A stretch of 64,000 bases of DNA from Desmodesmus armatus (lineage: Eukaryota; Chlorophyta; Chlorophyceae; Sphaeropleales; Scenedesmaceae), in NCBI GenBank assembly GCA_007449985.2, contig VIIQ02000094.1, positions 1 to 64,000 of the forward strand, given 5' to 3'. This document shows, piece after piece, positions 22,863 to 34,379 of this stretch (its first letter is position 1; each line of letters opens with the position of its first letter). The translations under genes and the position numbers were made by a program. The notes beneath the pieces were generated by a model that worked only from the letters and a program-made list of their open reading frames with translations, ran no database searches and was not told where the DNA came from.

Positions 22863-23779
22863 ATGTGAGCTTACATTTGCTGTTGACTGCTGCCCTGGCA
22901 CTTGAGTGTCCAGTGGCACTGCATGCTGGTCTAGCCACCAGCTGTCAGCCATTGTGTTGTGAGTTGCTAAATTTGTTTTGACGCGTTTTGGGGTGTGACT
23001 GTTTGTCCAGTTGGAACCTTCTTAGGTCCCGTTGACGTGTGTTGTGTTGCTGTTGTTGGGCGCCCCTTGTTGTGTGCTGTGTGAACTTCACACGTGTTCA
23101 TCATTTGATGCAATGATTCAGGTATTGCGGATGGCCCCCAGCAGTAATGCCATAGCACTGTCGCTTGGGTCGCCTCTCAACAGTTGGATTTTACTTGTTG
23201 ATGCTTCTGGACTGACATGAAGTACAAGGTGGATGGACCACAGGATTGGATACACCACATTTCCACACTGCTTGTGGCTGCAACCATCGCACGGTAGTGG
23301 GCTGACAGGGCTGTACAAAAGCATGCTTTTGATATATTGCCAGTGTGGGGTGTCTAATGAAGTGGCTACGGGGACATTGAGCACGAGCTAATGTCTCAGC
23401 CTCATGAGCCCTTGGCTCCTTGGCGGCTTGCACAACTAAGCCACGCCAGATATTGTTGCGTGAACTGTGACAAACCATGTAAGGACAAGCATCATATGCT
23501 TTGCATGCCGTCCCCTACTGGCCACCCAGCATTGATTTGATTGTAAAAGCCGGTGCACGCAGATTTCATCGGACAATTGCGGCAGTGTTCAACAGTGTCG
23601 GCTGCATCAGCATTGTGTTGTGTAAAAGCATTGTGTTGTGTAAAAGCATTGTGTTGTGTGTGGGGAGGCTGTCTGCACCAATGGATGTTTTACAAGATGG
23701 GCGGCGGGTTGGCTGCATGCAGATCCTGAAAGCGGAGGGAAGGCAGCATCAGTCAGTGGTCCCAACGTGAGAGGCAACC
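22863..23779. other. 3' flank of MYND gene, no supported gene
   Basis: Contains an 18 bp tandem triplet: CATTGTGTTGTGTAAAAG at 23611 and 23629, and a third, diverging copy at 23647. It supplies two TGTAA words at 23621 and 23639, possible but distant poly(A) signals. No coding evidence. Confidence 0.45.
23611..23660 (+). repeat. 18 bp tandem repeat, 3 copies
   Basis: CATTGTGTTGTGTAAAAG twice in perfect form, then CATTGTGTTGTGTG. Confidence 0.9.
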
Positions 23780-24600
23780 AGTCTGTTGTGTGACAGAGGG
23801 TTGCTACAGCGTGCTGCCAGCACTGAAAAGCCCAGGCTGCATATCCTCAATCTGCAGCAGCAGCAGTGTACGGCCCACCACTGTGCTGTGTGACACAGGG
23901 GTGCAACAGATACTTGCTGCTGAGAACTGCCAAAACTTCGGGAACGTACTCCCTTGCTTCCTCCTGTGGCTGCCGGGTTTGATCCCGGGTTTCTGCGGCC
24001 ACAACGCAGTGTTCTACCACTAAACTACAGCCACCAGACCCAGCAGTGTTTCGACGTAGTGCGTCGGACAGGAGGTCGGATGCGCGCGAGGCGAATTATG
24101 CCGTTTCTGAGGGCCCACAGGGTTTAGCAACAAGCTTTTCGCCCGCAAAACCCTGAAAAACGCGTTTTTGCCCGTTCTGACCCCCTGGTGAGCTTGAAGA
24201 GATACATTGCTATCTGTCTCGCCCTCCGTCCTTGCTGTGGCGCTGCAGGAGGAGGTCTTGCTTCGCATGGCTGTGGCGGGACGCACCTACATGCCCGTAG
24301 CAGATGACCAACCTTCACTTTCTGCAATGACATGAACGCACAAGGGCCCACTCTGGTCAGTGGGAGTGGACGGGGCTGTGGCGGGTGTGGTGATCGTCCA
24401 CAATCTGGTTTGCCTGCCTAATGCCTAATGCCTTTCAAAGGCCCCATAAATACCCCACGTGCAAGACAGTCATGGTCACCTTTGCATGGCCCTTGTACGA
24501 AGGGAGAAGCATCCGGACTGCATTCCATGACTAGCAGTTGCCCAACCGCTCTGCTACTGCTGCACGCGATGCTTGTTCACCAGCGCCTGCAGGTAGGTAT
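23780..24600 (-). repeat. Right arm of ~0.8 kb inverted repeat carrying tRNA-His
   Basis: Reverse complement of 17640-18440 with scattered differences. It reads outward through CTGTGTCACACAGCACAGTGGTGG, the tRNA, the CGCGTTTT stretch, the CAGATGACCAACCTTCACTTTC stretch, and GCATCCGGACTGCATTCCATG at about 24510. The two arms face each other across 5.3 kb that holds the MYND gene and the paired triplet runs. Confidence 0.8.
23966..24034 (-). tRNA. tRNA-His (anticodon GTG), second copy, slightly degenerate
   Basis: Same cloverleaf as 18199-18268: acceptor GTGGCTG/CAGCCAC, the same D-arm, anticodon arm with loop TTGTGGC. One C is missing near the T-stem, leaving a 69-nt gene whose T-loop would be only 6 nt. 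It may be inactive, or the base may have been lost in assembly. Confidence 0.75.
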
Positions 24601-24908
24601 TTTGAATCCTGACACAGTCAAGTATTCTTTCAGCAAATCACATATTCCCGCCCCTAGGGGCATTGCCACCAGGACCAAGGCATCAATGCCCCCCCCCCCC
24701 CCCCCCCCCCTGGATGCCTGACAACCCAGTTCAAGGGTCCCTGCCATCGGAGGCTCTGAGACTGCCCCGAAATTCCCCCCCCCCCCTTTCCTGGGTAGGG
24801 AAAGCTGCTGGGAAGGCCCCTGGTCGCCCCCCCCTACTGCTGGCCATTCCATGGAAAAGAGTGCATGCCAGTTTCAAAAAAAACCTGCCCTAACACTTCT
24901 TCTTGCAG

Positions 24909-25194
24909 CTACAGCATTTGCCCAGCAGCCGCAAACTTCTGCACAGCTTACTTCTGCACTGCCTCAACGTTTGATGGTTCACAACCTACTGCTGATCTGC
25001 TGAGCGATGTTCAGTTTCCCCAGCAGTTTGGCGGCACACCGGTGACACAAGGTGGCACTGAGTTTTCAATTGCAGAGGCGTGCATGGAGCTTTCTTGCCC
25101 TTCCGATGCTGAGTTGACTTGCAGCGTAGCTGCGTGCGCAACCCATGTACCCCCCCCCCCTGTTTTTCTTCTTCTGCAGAGTCTGAGCCTCTGA
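24909..25194 (+). CDS. Possible exon of a Cys-rich protein (uncertain)
   Basis: Follows an acceptor-like CTTCTTGCAG at 24899-24908. It stays open for about 95 codons with an uneven, protein-like composition (YSICPAAANFCTAYFC, GTEFSIAEACMELSC, DAELTCSVAAC) and eight or more cysteines, suggesting a secreted or wall protein fragment. No partner exon, start or convincing donor could be fixed. A C-rich open stretch at 25387-25647 could belong to the same gene. No family recognised. Confidence 0.25.
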
Positions 25195-26433
25195 GACGCG
25201 TGACGTGGGTTGGGTCAACTGGGCCTCTCAGAAGTTGGTTGGTTGGATGGGGGGCTCAGACAGCACCCAGGTGCTGCAAAGGATTCTGACTTCAATGCTG
25301 GATTCAGTCGCAGAGTATACGTAGCTGCTGGCTGAACCCCTCCAACCTATTCTTCTGATCTTTCTTCTTCTTCTTTCTGCCCCCAGGTGCCACCGACGCA
25401 CGCAGCTGCAGCCAGGTGTGCCCATGCCTGCCTGCGGGACGCTGGCTGGCCACAGTGCAACGTGCCTGCCGTGCCCAGGACACTGCTGCTTGTACTTGAT
25501 GCACTAGGAAAGGGGTCGGCCGAAACGTCAGGCCCCGACGACATGCCTGCTGTTGGCAACGAGTACGTGATGTATATGCTGTCAGCCCCTGTGTTTGTGT
25601 GCATTGGCCCGTCCATGTCGAGCCAGTGTAGCCCGAGACCGTGCTCATGAAGGTAGCCCAGCAATGGCTATCTACTGCAGCTGGGTAAGCAGGTGATTGC
25701 GATCCGATGGCAATCACAGCGTCACGCGATGCTGGGCCAGCATGCTGCATGCCTTGCCTGGTCCTCTGCTGGCCCTGAACAGCAGATCCCTACCAACCAT
25801 TCAGTGATTTACCTGGGGGAAAACCAGCTGAACAGGCAGGTAAAGTTCCCCAGGTTAACTGCAGTTTACCTGCCTTGCTCTGTGGGTTTCAATGTCCGAA
25901 CCTGAGGTAAAGTGCTTTACCTGCAGGTAAACGGGTGGTAACCTGGCTAAAACCTGCAGGTAATCCTAGGGAATCTGGCATGGTTTTGGGTGATAACCTG
26001 CATGATACCTGACAGTTACCCGCATGTACTGCACAGGTTCTGATGAGTCTGCCAATGGGCCGTGCACGGTGCTGCTGCTGCTACTGCATTGGTGCTGCTG
26101 CTGCTCGTGGTGCCTTGCTGGGTGGTGATATTGATGTGGACATTGTGTACGCTGATGCCATATCCCCCTGCATATCTACCACCATCAATTCAACGCTGAT
26201 GCGCAAACAACACACATGCACACAGTGACGTGTACGGTCGGTTTACAATCAACACATACTGTGCCTACAACATGCCCCAAGTTCTATGAAGAATGCACAT
26301 CATGAAATGTCACACAGACATCACAATGCTCTGTGAAGTCATGTCACTTATGCCTGATCCAAGCTGGAAGCATAAGACAGCTTGTCAGCTCCAGACGTGC
26401 GACAGCCCACTATAGTAGTAGTAGCCCACTATA

Positions 26434-26466
26434 GACGTAGCTACGTCGCATCCCACAGCTGTGGGA
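26434..26466. repeat. Two adjacent perfect palindromes
   Basis: GACGTAGCTACGTC (26434-26447) is followed after three bases by TCCCACAGCTGTGGGA (26451-26466). Both are perfect self-complements. They lie inside the putative transposon, about 55 bp before a TATA-like GTATAAAG at 26520. Confidence 0.8.
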
Positions 26467-26529
26467 CGCGTTGTAGGGTCCTTCAGATACTGACTTCACT
26501 GCCTCACTGACGCTTGAGTGGTATAAAGT

Positions 26530-28590
26530 GTCTTTCTACACCCACAAAAACAGCAATACTGCTGCAACTGCCCTGGAAACTACGCCCAAAACCTCAAACT
26601 GCCACAACTGCCGTGAAACATGTTGACCAACCCCCGACTGCCACTCATGCTGACATTCACCACCCCCGACAGCCACGACGGCAGCTGCCCTGAGCGTATT
26701 TTCAACAACCCACAACTGCCGCAACTGAGCAGCATGCATCCAAAGGCAGGAATGAATGCCCCAACCACACTAAGTGAATGGCGAACCACACCAACCAACC
26801 ACCCACCATGGCCACTGTGGCGATGACCGTAGCTGAGGCAGCACAATACGCAACCAACAGACTGATCTGAAACACACCAAGGCCCACCGACACCCAGCCA
26901 GATACCCATCAAAGTGCTCACAACCTCAAGACCTGTACACAAGGTCCCAAGCCCAGATACCTCATAAACCCAGGCACGGCAGAAGCCCAGCAGCAACAGC
27001 ACTGTTCTCAACTTGAGCCACCTCAAAGCTTGAGGATGCGCTTGGCAGGTACAGGTATGACAAGCCCTGCAATGCAAGTGAGTCGCGGAGTGTCCACAAG
27101 AAGGACACACCCTTGGAAAGCCTAATCTCCAGCATGCTGGCCCAGAAAGTGATGATCTTGGCAGCGGTCAATGGCTCCCTCATATGCTGCTTTCTCCCCC
27201 CTCTGCAGCCTGCTGCTGTCAACAATGGCTGGGTTGGCTGAGAGCACAATGTCGCCGATGCCCACGTGGTTCTTCAGCACCTGTAGAGCGCAACATGCAC
27301 ACAAGCTGTGAGTACGGTGAAGTGCTTGGTGAGATGGACTTTCAGGTCAAGTTGCCTGCTGCCTGCTCTGAGGAAGTTGGGCAACACTGGGTGTGCAGCT
27401 GCCCTGTAGGGCATAGATGCTACTGTCATGCTACAATGCCGCCTCCTGTCACGGGCTGCTTAAGATGCTACAGGCCTCGATGCTGATGCAGCCTGACAAG
27501 TTGCCCGTTGCACCCCACCTCGTACTGCATGTTGTCCATGAGGTTTGGCCCTTGCCCGCGACCTGGACAGCTGCCTCAGCTGCTGCACCACGCCCTGAGG
27601 CTGCAAGCAGCAGCACGCGGTCACCGACCAGCAGCACCTGCCTCCTTGCTCTTGTTGGCGCCAGGGATGAGCCTTTGGGTACTTGCAGGCACCTAGCATG
27701 CCCAGCGCGCCACTATCCAGTAGGTTGCCATGCTTTGCATGCACATCTGGTGTATCCTGGACGCCCACTCGACTCACTGCTTGACTGCAGGGCAAAATCG
27801 AGCAGTGGCAGCAGGACAGGACAGCGCTTATATCAGAGCATGCAAAGCTTGCCACAGCATGCCAACATTGCAGACGCACACGCTTCAACTGCACAGCAGC
27901 CAGCACGCTTGCTGGTGTCGATCACTTGGTAAGGCAGCGCAATCTGGTTGTGAAGCTTCGGCTGCAGTCAGAGCTCACCGTGCTGCTCGAAGCAACCTGA
28001 TGCAGAGGGCATCTTGGGCTGTGCCGTGACCCTGGTCAGATGAGAAGCCACAAGGCAGCACCTCCTGCACGCACATGCAAGGGCAGCACCATCGTGTCTG
28101 GGTCACTGAGGATACACACAGGCGGTGTGGCAGGAAGTGTACAACGCCAGCAGTGTGTTGCTGCTTTGCACAATGCACGTGCTTCCCAGCATTGAAAGCC
28201 TTGTATGTTTGGTCACCCGTGCAACTGCCAGCACTGCTGAGCACTGCAAAGATGTGTGTTGATCTGAGCCATGAGCCCGTTGGTTGCATCCTTCTCCGTG
28301 GCTGGACTCACCCTGCATGTAGCCCACTCGGTCACTCAAGAGAAGCTCGTGAGAGACGGCAACAGGCCTGGGCATGCTGTGCATTGCCAGGTACAGCCCC
28401 TGCCTTCAGGGTCTGCAATCTGCTCCTGCTGTCAACCACTGTGTTGCGGCCGCTCAGGCACACCAGCGCGCTGCAATCTTGCTTAAGGATGTGCGGATGC
28501 ATGATATCAATCCCGGATCAGAGCGAGCTGCGGCTGAGACGTCCGGAACCACCCCGATGATCTCAGAGGTTGTAGTTGCATGCAGAGCAA
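26530..28590. other. Interior of putative transposon, no firm gene
   Basis: ACTGCC-containing words recur at 26568-26725. A minus-strand exon-like stretch at about 27122-27290 (VGIGDIVLSANPAIVDSS) looks protein-like but could not be linked to other exons or to a family. Confidence 0.3.
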
Positions 28591-28599
28591 GCAACGCTC

Positions 28600-29185
28600 C
28601 AAGACCAAATTAACCACGCTACGGATGTCTCAACGGATGGGCGAGGCAAGATGACGTTGCCACTGTAAGCCCTGCTGACAGTCTGTTCAAACTACAGGGG
28701 TTACTGCCATTGACTTACTGGGCTTCTGGTTGCAGGCTACATCAGTCCCTCGTTGTCAAGTCTCTTGCTCGTGCACTGACAATCTCATGGGGTTCGACAG
28801 GTGTGCACCTGGGTACCGATACCCCGGGCACCTGGCAGACAGCTGTCAGGTGTGGGCCAATGTTGCCAACGCTGTTGACAACATTCAAATCTGCCTCCAA
28901 CTCCCGTGCGCTCTTAATGAGAGTCACAGACAGGCTGGCTGCACTGCAGGGCCCACTAAAGCCCATGCTGCTTGGCTATTTGCATGCAGTGACTGGCTGA
29001 CTGGGAGTGCTGCGCAGCATGCCATGTGGGAGTTTCATACCCTGCAATGCTTGTCCAGGCTCTTGAACTCTGTGCTACCATGTTCAATAGATTCAAGGAT
29101 AGCAAGAGCTTCCTGGAAGTCATACACAGCATCGGAAATGGCAGCGCAGCAAAGGGGCAGGAGGCAATCAAACGCACTGTTCAGT
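28600..29185 (+). pseudogene. Possible hAT/DUF659-like transposase remnant
   Basis: Short stretches in three frames resemble, in the expected order, parts of hAT-family transposases with DUF659: INHATDVSTDGRGKMTL (compare the STDGW block), VHLGTDTPGTWQTAVRC (compare TDTPxN), and LELCATMFNRFKDSKSF followed by LEVIHSIGNG (compare the segment after the C-x2-H block). Stops and frame changes separate them, so nothing can be translated as one protein. Its place inside an element with inverted ends supports the call; the match is by eye and weak. Confidence 0.3.
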
Positions 29186-29187
29186 CC

Positions 29188-29330
29188 TTGGGTAGGGGTG
29201 TCTGCACCCTATCCACCCTTACCACGGGGCTGCCTAGTGGCAGTGCCGTACCGGGGGGGTCGCTCACCCCTACCCAGATGCTCCGGGTAGGGGGGGGGCC
29301 TACCCAAGGTAGGGGGTCGCCGGCATAGGG
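29188..29330 (+). repeat. GGGTAGGG-rich dispersed repeat, copy 1
   Basis: About 143 bp framed by GGGTAGGGGTG and GGTAGGGGGTCG and containing GGCAGTGCCGTACC. The same sequence in the other orientation, with scattered changes, is at 63380-63525. Both copies end in GGCATAG. Confidence 0.75.
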
Positions 29331-30275
29331 ATGCTGTGTGTGAGTTCATGGGCTGGTGCATTGCTGGCAGCCGGTTGGCACCTATAGGTCAACCTACGTA
29401 TCCCAAGACCGAAACTGTATACAGCTTGAACTCGTAGCTCTTAGGAGCTCAAGTAGCTCTGACTCTGCTATGCCTTGACTTTGCATGTTGGGAGGTTTGA
29501 GTGATGGCTTTGGCACAGCCAACTGGCACTAGCATGGGGTCCTCAGCTGACTCACCAGCAGTGCCTGTTCGCAAGCAGTACATGGATAGGCTGAGAGCAT
29601 AGGGGTGAGTCAAGCTGCCAAGGCAACCTGCATGCTGGCAGTTACCTGACAGTTACCTGTCAAACCAGGTTCTGAGTTCAAAACCTGTCAAAACCTGTCA
29701 AGTCACCCACTTCAGCACCAGGTAAAGGTTTACGCGCAGGTTATTGTCAAGTAAAGTCCCTTTGAGCCAGGTAACCAGTCAGGTAAAGCACCTCTCTGGT
29801 TGGTAGGGGATCTGCTTGAATTTTTCCATATGGTACGGTACACTTGCCTCAACAACCAAGGTCGCAACCCAGTCTGCACTCATGCTGAAGCAGCCCTGCC
29901 AACCAACCGCAGCTGGCCGGCTCAGGTGAGGCCCCCCTAGCCCTGGCTGTATATTTCTATCAAGCAAGGCAGTGAACCCAGCTCAGCTAACAACTTGATG
30001 TGTGTTGGCCGAGTGTGGCATGGTGCGCATGCGCAGTGCACGCCGGATTCTTGCGACGCAGAGTCGTCGCGCGACCAGCCACCCAGCTGCGAGCGGTTTA
30101 TGTCGCTGGTCGGTGGAAGGGCACGTCCTGCGAGATAAACACCTCTTCGCCTCTTCTTTGATCATCAATCAGCCGTATATTCCACATTCACCCAGCAGTA
30201 AATACCGCCTGCGACTGCAGCCACCACGACAGCGCTGTGCCATCCACGCCACGTTACACTACCCAACACCTCCAC
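29331..30275. other. Gene-free stretch
   Basis: Covers the right end of the putative transposon (to 29815) and the 5' flank of the secreted-protein gene starting at 30276. No coding evidence. Confidence 0.35.
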
Positions 30276-32653
30276 ATGGTAAGCTGCTGCTTCTCAACAA
30301 AGCATCCATCCGGTCAGCCAACAGCCTGTCGTGCTTGCTGCTCAAACTGATGTTGTGGGCAGCTGAGGCTGAGGCTGCCCCCCACTAAGTGCTGCTTCTG
30401 CTTCTGCTGCGACTTCTGCTGTTGCTGCAGGCCTTCTGCAAAGTTGTGCTGCCTTGCCTGGCTCTCATGGCAATGCTGGTTTCCTCTACTGCTACTGCCA
30501 CAGCTACCAACCGTCCAGGAAGCAGGCTCCTCTACAGGCGACAACTGAAGGTGCTGATCCCTCACAAGCAGTCCAACTGCCATGCATGCAGCAGCATCAC
30601 ATGCCCAAGTACCAGCAGCTGCTGCAGCAGCATGTATGCACTAGCCTGGCTGTGAGTATCTGATAACACAGCAGCATAGTCTTTGTGCACCCATGGCTAT
30701 GCGCATCATGCTTGTAGACTTGCGGTATCACAGTCCAAGGTTGACTAACATCTCAACTGCCGCTGTTGCTGACAACACAGGCAACCCAGCAGGACCCAGT
30801 GGCCCCCATCCTACTGCCTCCCCAGCAAGGCGCTGGTACTGGGGCCGCTGCTGCAGCTGGCACGGTCGTCCAGCCAGTGCCGACAGTTCCTGGATCTGTT
30901 GTCATGGTGAGTCTGACAGTATGTCGCGTCTGGCCGATATATCATTCTGGAGCTGCTGGCCAGCAATTCCTGGACACAGCAGCCCACGATTGCTCAGTGC
31001 ATGTGCAGGAATACATGCCGTGCACACTGTGTTGCCATCCTGTGGCCACCCCGTGCACCGTCTGCTACTGAATTGGCGTCATCACTCCCCCCCCCAACAC
31101 ATTGGATGTTTGGTGCATTGGCTGGATGCACTTCCTGTGTATACACACATGCTTGACTCAACTTGAGTTGAACTCCGACTCTCCCTATCAAATGACAAAA
31201 TCATGACTTGCTTGGTGCTCTGCCTGTTGCAGGCTGCACCTGGAGCAGCTGCCCCCCAGCCAGCTGTGAAGCCGCGTGTGTCTGGCGAGCAAGTAGCCGG
31301 GGCAGCACTGGCTGTGCTGACTGGCGCAGGAAAGGTACACAGTACTGTCAGCCTGGCGCTGTCACGGCTTGTGGCAAGCTTCCAGCACAGCCAGCTCTTC
31401 TGTCAATGTTGCAGCTGCAACCTGAGCTTCCTGCTGCAACGTCTGGTGTTGTTGTTTCCACAGTTTGACGGCCCTCACCGGCAGCAGTGCTGTTGCTGCA
31501 TGCATTACTGCCAGCGTCGGCACCGCAGACGTTCAGTGCTGCCAGCACAGTGTGCGTGCTTTTTTTTTGGGTTCAGTGCTGCCAGCACGGTGTGCGTGCT
31601 TTTCATGCTGCCTAGAAGCTGCGCCGTCTTCCTTTGAGTACATCAACTCAGTTGCACACACACGCATGCTGTAATGTCTGTACCTGCAGGTTGCGCAAGA
31701 TCTGGCCATGATGTGGGGACCAGACAACCCCAGGGCCGCCCAAGCGGTAGCAGCCCTGCAGCCAGTGACTGCTGCCACACAGGTGAGTCACTCACCTCTG
31801 AGTCACTCACCTCTGAGTCAGAATTGGCACCAGGGCCACACTGTTGAATTTCAACAGTGGCATGTGTAACTTTGACAATGACGAGAATTGAGCCCTGATG
31901 GGTCTGCAGATCTCTTGAGTGGCAGTGCTGGGTTGTTGATGTTTTGTCATCGCGCCGTGTCGGGCAGTAGTTGCGGTTCAATTGGCAACTCTGTGCGTTG
32001 CTGGATGCCACTGGACAGCTGCCGGGGTTGTGCACAGAATGTGGGTTGACTTATCAGTCATCTTACTCAACCAATTAACCAACCAACCAACCAACCAACC
32101 AACCAACCAACCAACCAACCAACCAACCAACCAACCAACAGGGCTGCCTGTATGACCCTTTCTTTGGTCAGTGGCCTGCCAGGCTTCGAAACCTAGGATT
32201 CTAGCCTTATGCTGTGGCTGAGTGAGTTGGCAAACATGCGGGTCAAGCCAGGGCGATTATCCCTTGACATGACTGTACTACAGGATCCTACAGGTCGACC
32301 TGTCCGGACCCATAGTATGGGTCCTTGCTGATGCACCACTTGCTGTCCTGTCCCTGTGTACACTGTTGCAGTTGGCCGCTATTTCTGTGGATCCCACCAA
32401 CCCAATCGCAGCCAGTGAGCCTGCAATGCCTACTAGTACGCTTCCTGGTCAGCCAGCAGGCGGCCGGGCGGTTGCGTCCAAGGTGCTTGGTGGTGTGCTG
32501 AGATACCTTGGAGCTACCAAGACCTGCATTGGTTGCCAGCGCCAGTGCGTGGCCCTTGGCGGCGAGGCTAAGAATGTTGCAACGTGTGTTGTTCCCACAC
32601 AGGCCATCCGCAACTGTGCATGCCTTGTAGGGGCCCTTGTTGCATCTGGTTGA
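30276..32653 (+). CDS. Small secreted Ala/Pro/Cys-rich protein, six exons, all introns phase 0
   Basis: Function unknown. Exons: 30276-30278 (only the ATG), 30431-30550, 30781-30906, 31233-31334, 31690-31782, 32372-32653. Every junction is GT-AG in phase 0, giving 241 residues. The N-terminus is a signal peptide ([17 protein letters not shown], then SSTATATA). A basic RRQLK, Ala/Pro/Gln linkers ([14 protein letters not shown]) and a helical part ([29 protein letters not shown]) follow. A C-terminal cysteine domain has [17 protein letters not shown] and NCACLVG. The partial relative at 61580-62822 shares the isolated ATG exon, signal peptide and linker exons, which supports the model. TGTAA at about 32954 is a candidate poly(A) signal. 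Possibly an extracellular-matrix or surface protein (inference from signal peptide and composition). Confidence 0.6.
31531..31610 (+). repeat. 40 bp tandem duplication in intron
   Basis: GTTCAGTGCTGCCAGCAC at 31531 and again at 31571, each followed by GTGTGCGTGCTTTT, inside the fourth intron of the secreted-protein gene. Confidence 0.8.
32077..32138 (+). repeat. (AACC)n microsatellite
   Basis: About fifteen tandem AACC units in the last intron of the secreted-protein gene. Confidence 0.95.
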
Positions 32654-34379
32654 AGTGTGGTTGATGAGTGATATCCTGGCTCGCTGGCTAGTGCTAAGGT
32701 TGGGACTCTGTCGCCTGTTACTGTACTGTACTATTGTGTCAGCTTGTAGCCGCTTGGGCAGAATGACCGCTTGCAGTGTCGTCTGGAATGATTTCAGCAT
32801 GATCTCAGCATTAGCAGGGTATGGCTGCTGCATGCACCAGGTCTCAATGTGCTCAACCTGCACTGTGGATGTCACAGCCTGTCGTGATGCTGGCCATTGA
32901 TGATATTGTTTTATAGCTTGTTGATGATATGACAGTCATGGATTGGTGGTGATATGTAAAGTCCACGTTTGAGCATGTTGCTGCCTGCAGATTGCTTTTT
33001 GTATCAGTGCTGCAACATGCACGCATGTGGTGTGCTCAGCTTGAGCAGGATGGTATCCTGCCTGGGCCATCATTGCCATGACAACTGCAAGTGCTACTTG
33101 TCAACTCCACGTGTTGGCTCAGCCGCAGGCCTGTGTTGCCAACAGTGTCGACACTGCAACACTGCAAGACAAGCATCTAGCAGCGGCTGCAGACAGAGTC
33201 CCCAGCATTCCTGGAAGGAGAACATCCATTCACGCTTACACAACCATGGCCACCACTTAGCGCCACCGTGGCTTCCGCAACGTGGGCACTCCAAACTCCA
33301 CCGACTACTTCAAGCACCATCTCAGTCTGTTGTTCAGTACCTGCTGCTATGGCACCGCGGCCCAGTCGCTGTCGTGTATCCACAAGCCCTCTGAATCCCT
33401 CTGCTGCCGCCGGCACTCCTGCCGCCCCTGCCACCTATGCAGCTGCTATAGATGCTGCACCAAAAGCTGCAAACGGGTTCGCGTGAAGCCTCTAGCCTAT
33501 CTGAGAAAGGCGCTGCTGCCGGCAGGTTGGGGTGTCATGTCTGCTGCGCTGCAGAGTTGCGGTGCGCCGACATCAATGCCTGTGTCAAGCACCAGGGGGC
33601 AGGGAGACAAGAGCAGAGCAGACACCAGACTCAGGTCAGGATGTGCTTGTGGTGTGAATGAGGTAATGGCTGACTCAGGGGCGTGTGACCAGATTATATA
33701 GGATGCATGCCTTGACGCGGCGCTGGCAAGTACAACAATGCGCTGGTACTACTAAAACACAATGCGCTAGTACCAACCACACACGCGCACAGCACTGCAC
33801 ACATACAGACCCTGCAGCACCACGCACACGCCAACTGCCATGATGTCTTTGCAGAAAGGTTGATTACCTGCATCTGCAGAGCTGTACCGTACTGTACCGT
33901 ACTGTGGCACAGTGCATGTGCACACCTCAAGGGATGTAAATGGTACAGCAGACAGCAGAACGCTGTTGCTGCCGCCCAGCGTGGCAGTGTTGCTCCAGCC
34001 AGCTGGTCTGCTGCGGCACCCAGCGCTGCCCTGCTGTCAGCACAGGCTGCTAGCAGCCTGCTGTCCCTCTGAGGGGCCCATACCCACGCTGTTTGCTTCC
34101 TGTTGGTCCTGAACATAGGTGGCATGCCATGTAGTGGGCCTGGTGGTGCTGACAGTGGTGCTGGCAAGGGTGTTGCGAAGAGCTGTGGCCCTGCCAGGTG
34201 GTCAAGTTGAGGGGGGTGCGCCTGCAGCTACAGGAGGCAGCAACAGACAGGGAGGGCGAGGGAGCAACCAGTGGTCACGATGACGCATAAATGACCAGAA
34301 TTGGGCCACGCAGGTGGCACACCATCGCCCTGCATGCAATAATCGTACATGTCCATCATGCATGTTGCAACCACAAAGT
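32654..34379. other. Gene-free part of duplicated segment
   Basis: 3' flanks of the secreted-protein gene (+) and of the OPR/RAP gene (-). Open frames around 32970-33480 are matched in copy B (43360-43790) but broken differently there, so coding is not supported. Confidence 0.4.

Larger units (their letters stand above)
25782..29815. mobile_element. Probable degenerate DNA transposon, ~4 kb, with inverted subterminal regions
   Basis: The left end GCAGATCCC-TACCAACCA (25782) is matched in reverse complement by TGGTTGGTAGGGGATCTGC (29797-29815), one base longer. Inward of both ends, about 200-250 bp are crowded with the same short words in both orientations (CAGGTAA, TTTACCTG, GGTTACCTG). This is the subterminal repeat pattern typical of hAT- and CACTA-type transposons, where transposase binds. 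Between the ends no intact gene remains, but a possible transposase remnant sits at 28600-29180. A target-site duplication is not evident, so the exact termini are uncertain. Confidence 0.5.

Noticed and set aside
30431..30651. Longer second exon of the secreted-protein gene, read to 30651
   Set aside because: It ends in the wrong phase for the next exon; the donor at 30550|GTGCTG keeps phase 0 and is matched by 61828|GTGCAG in the related gene.
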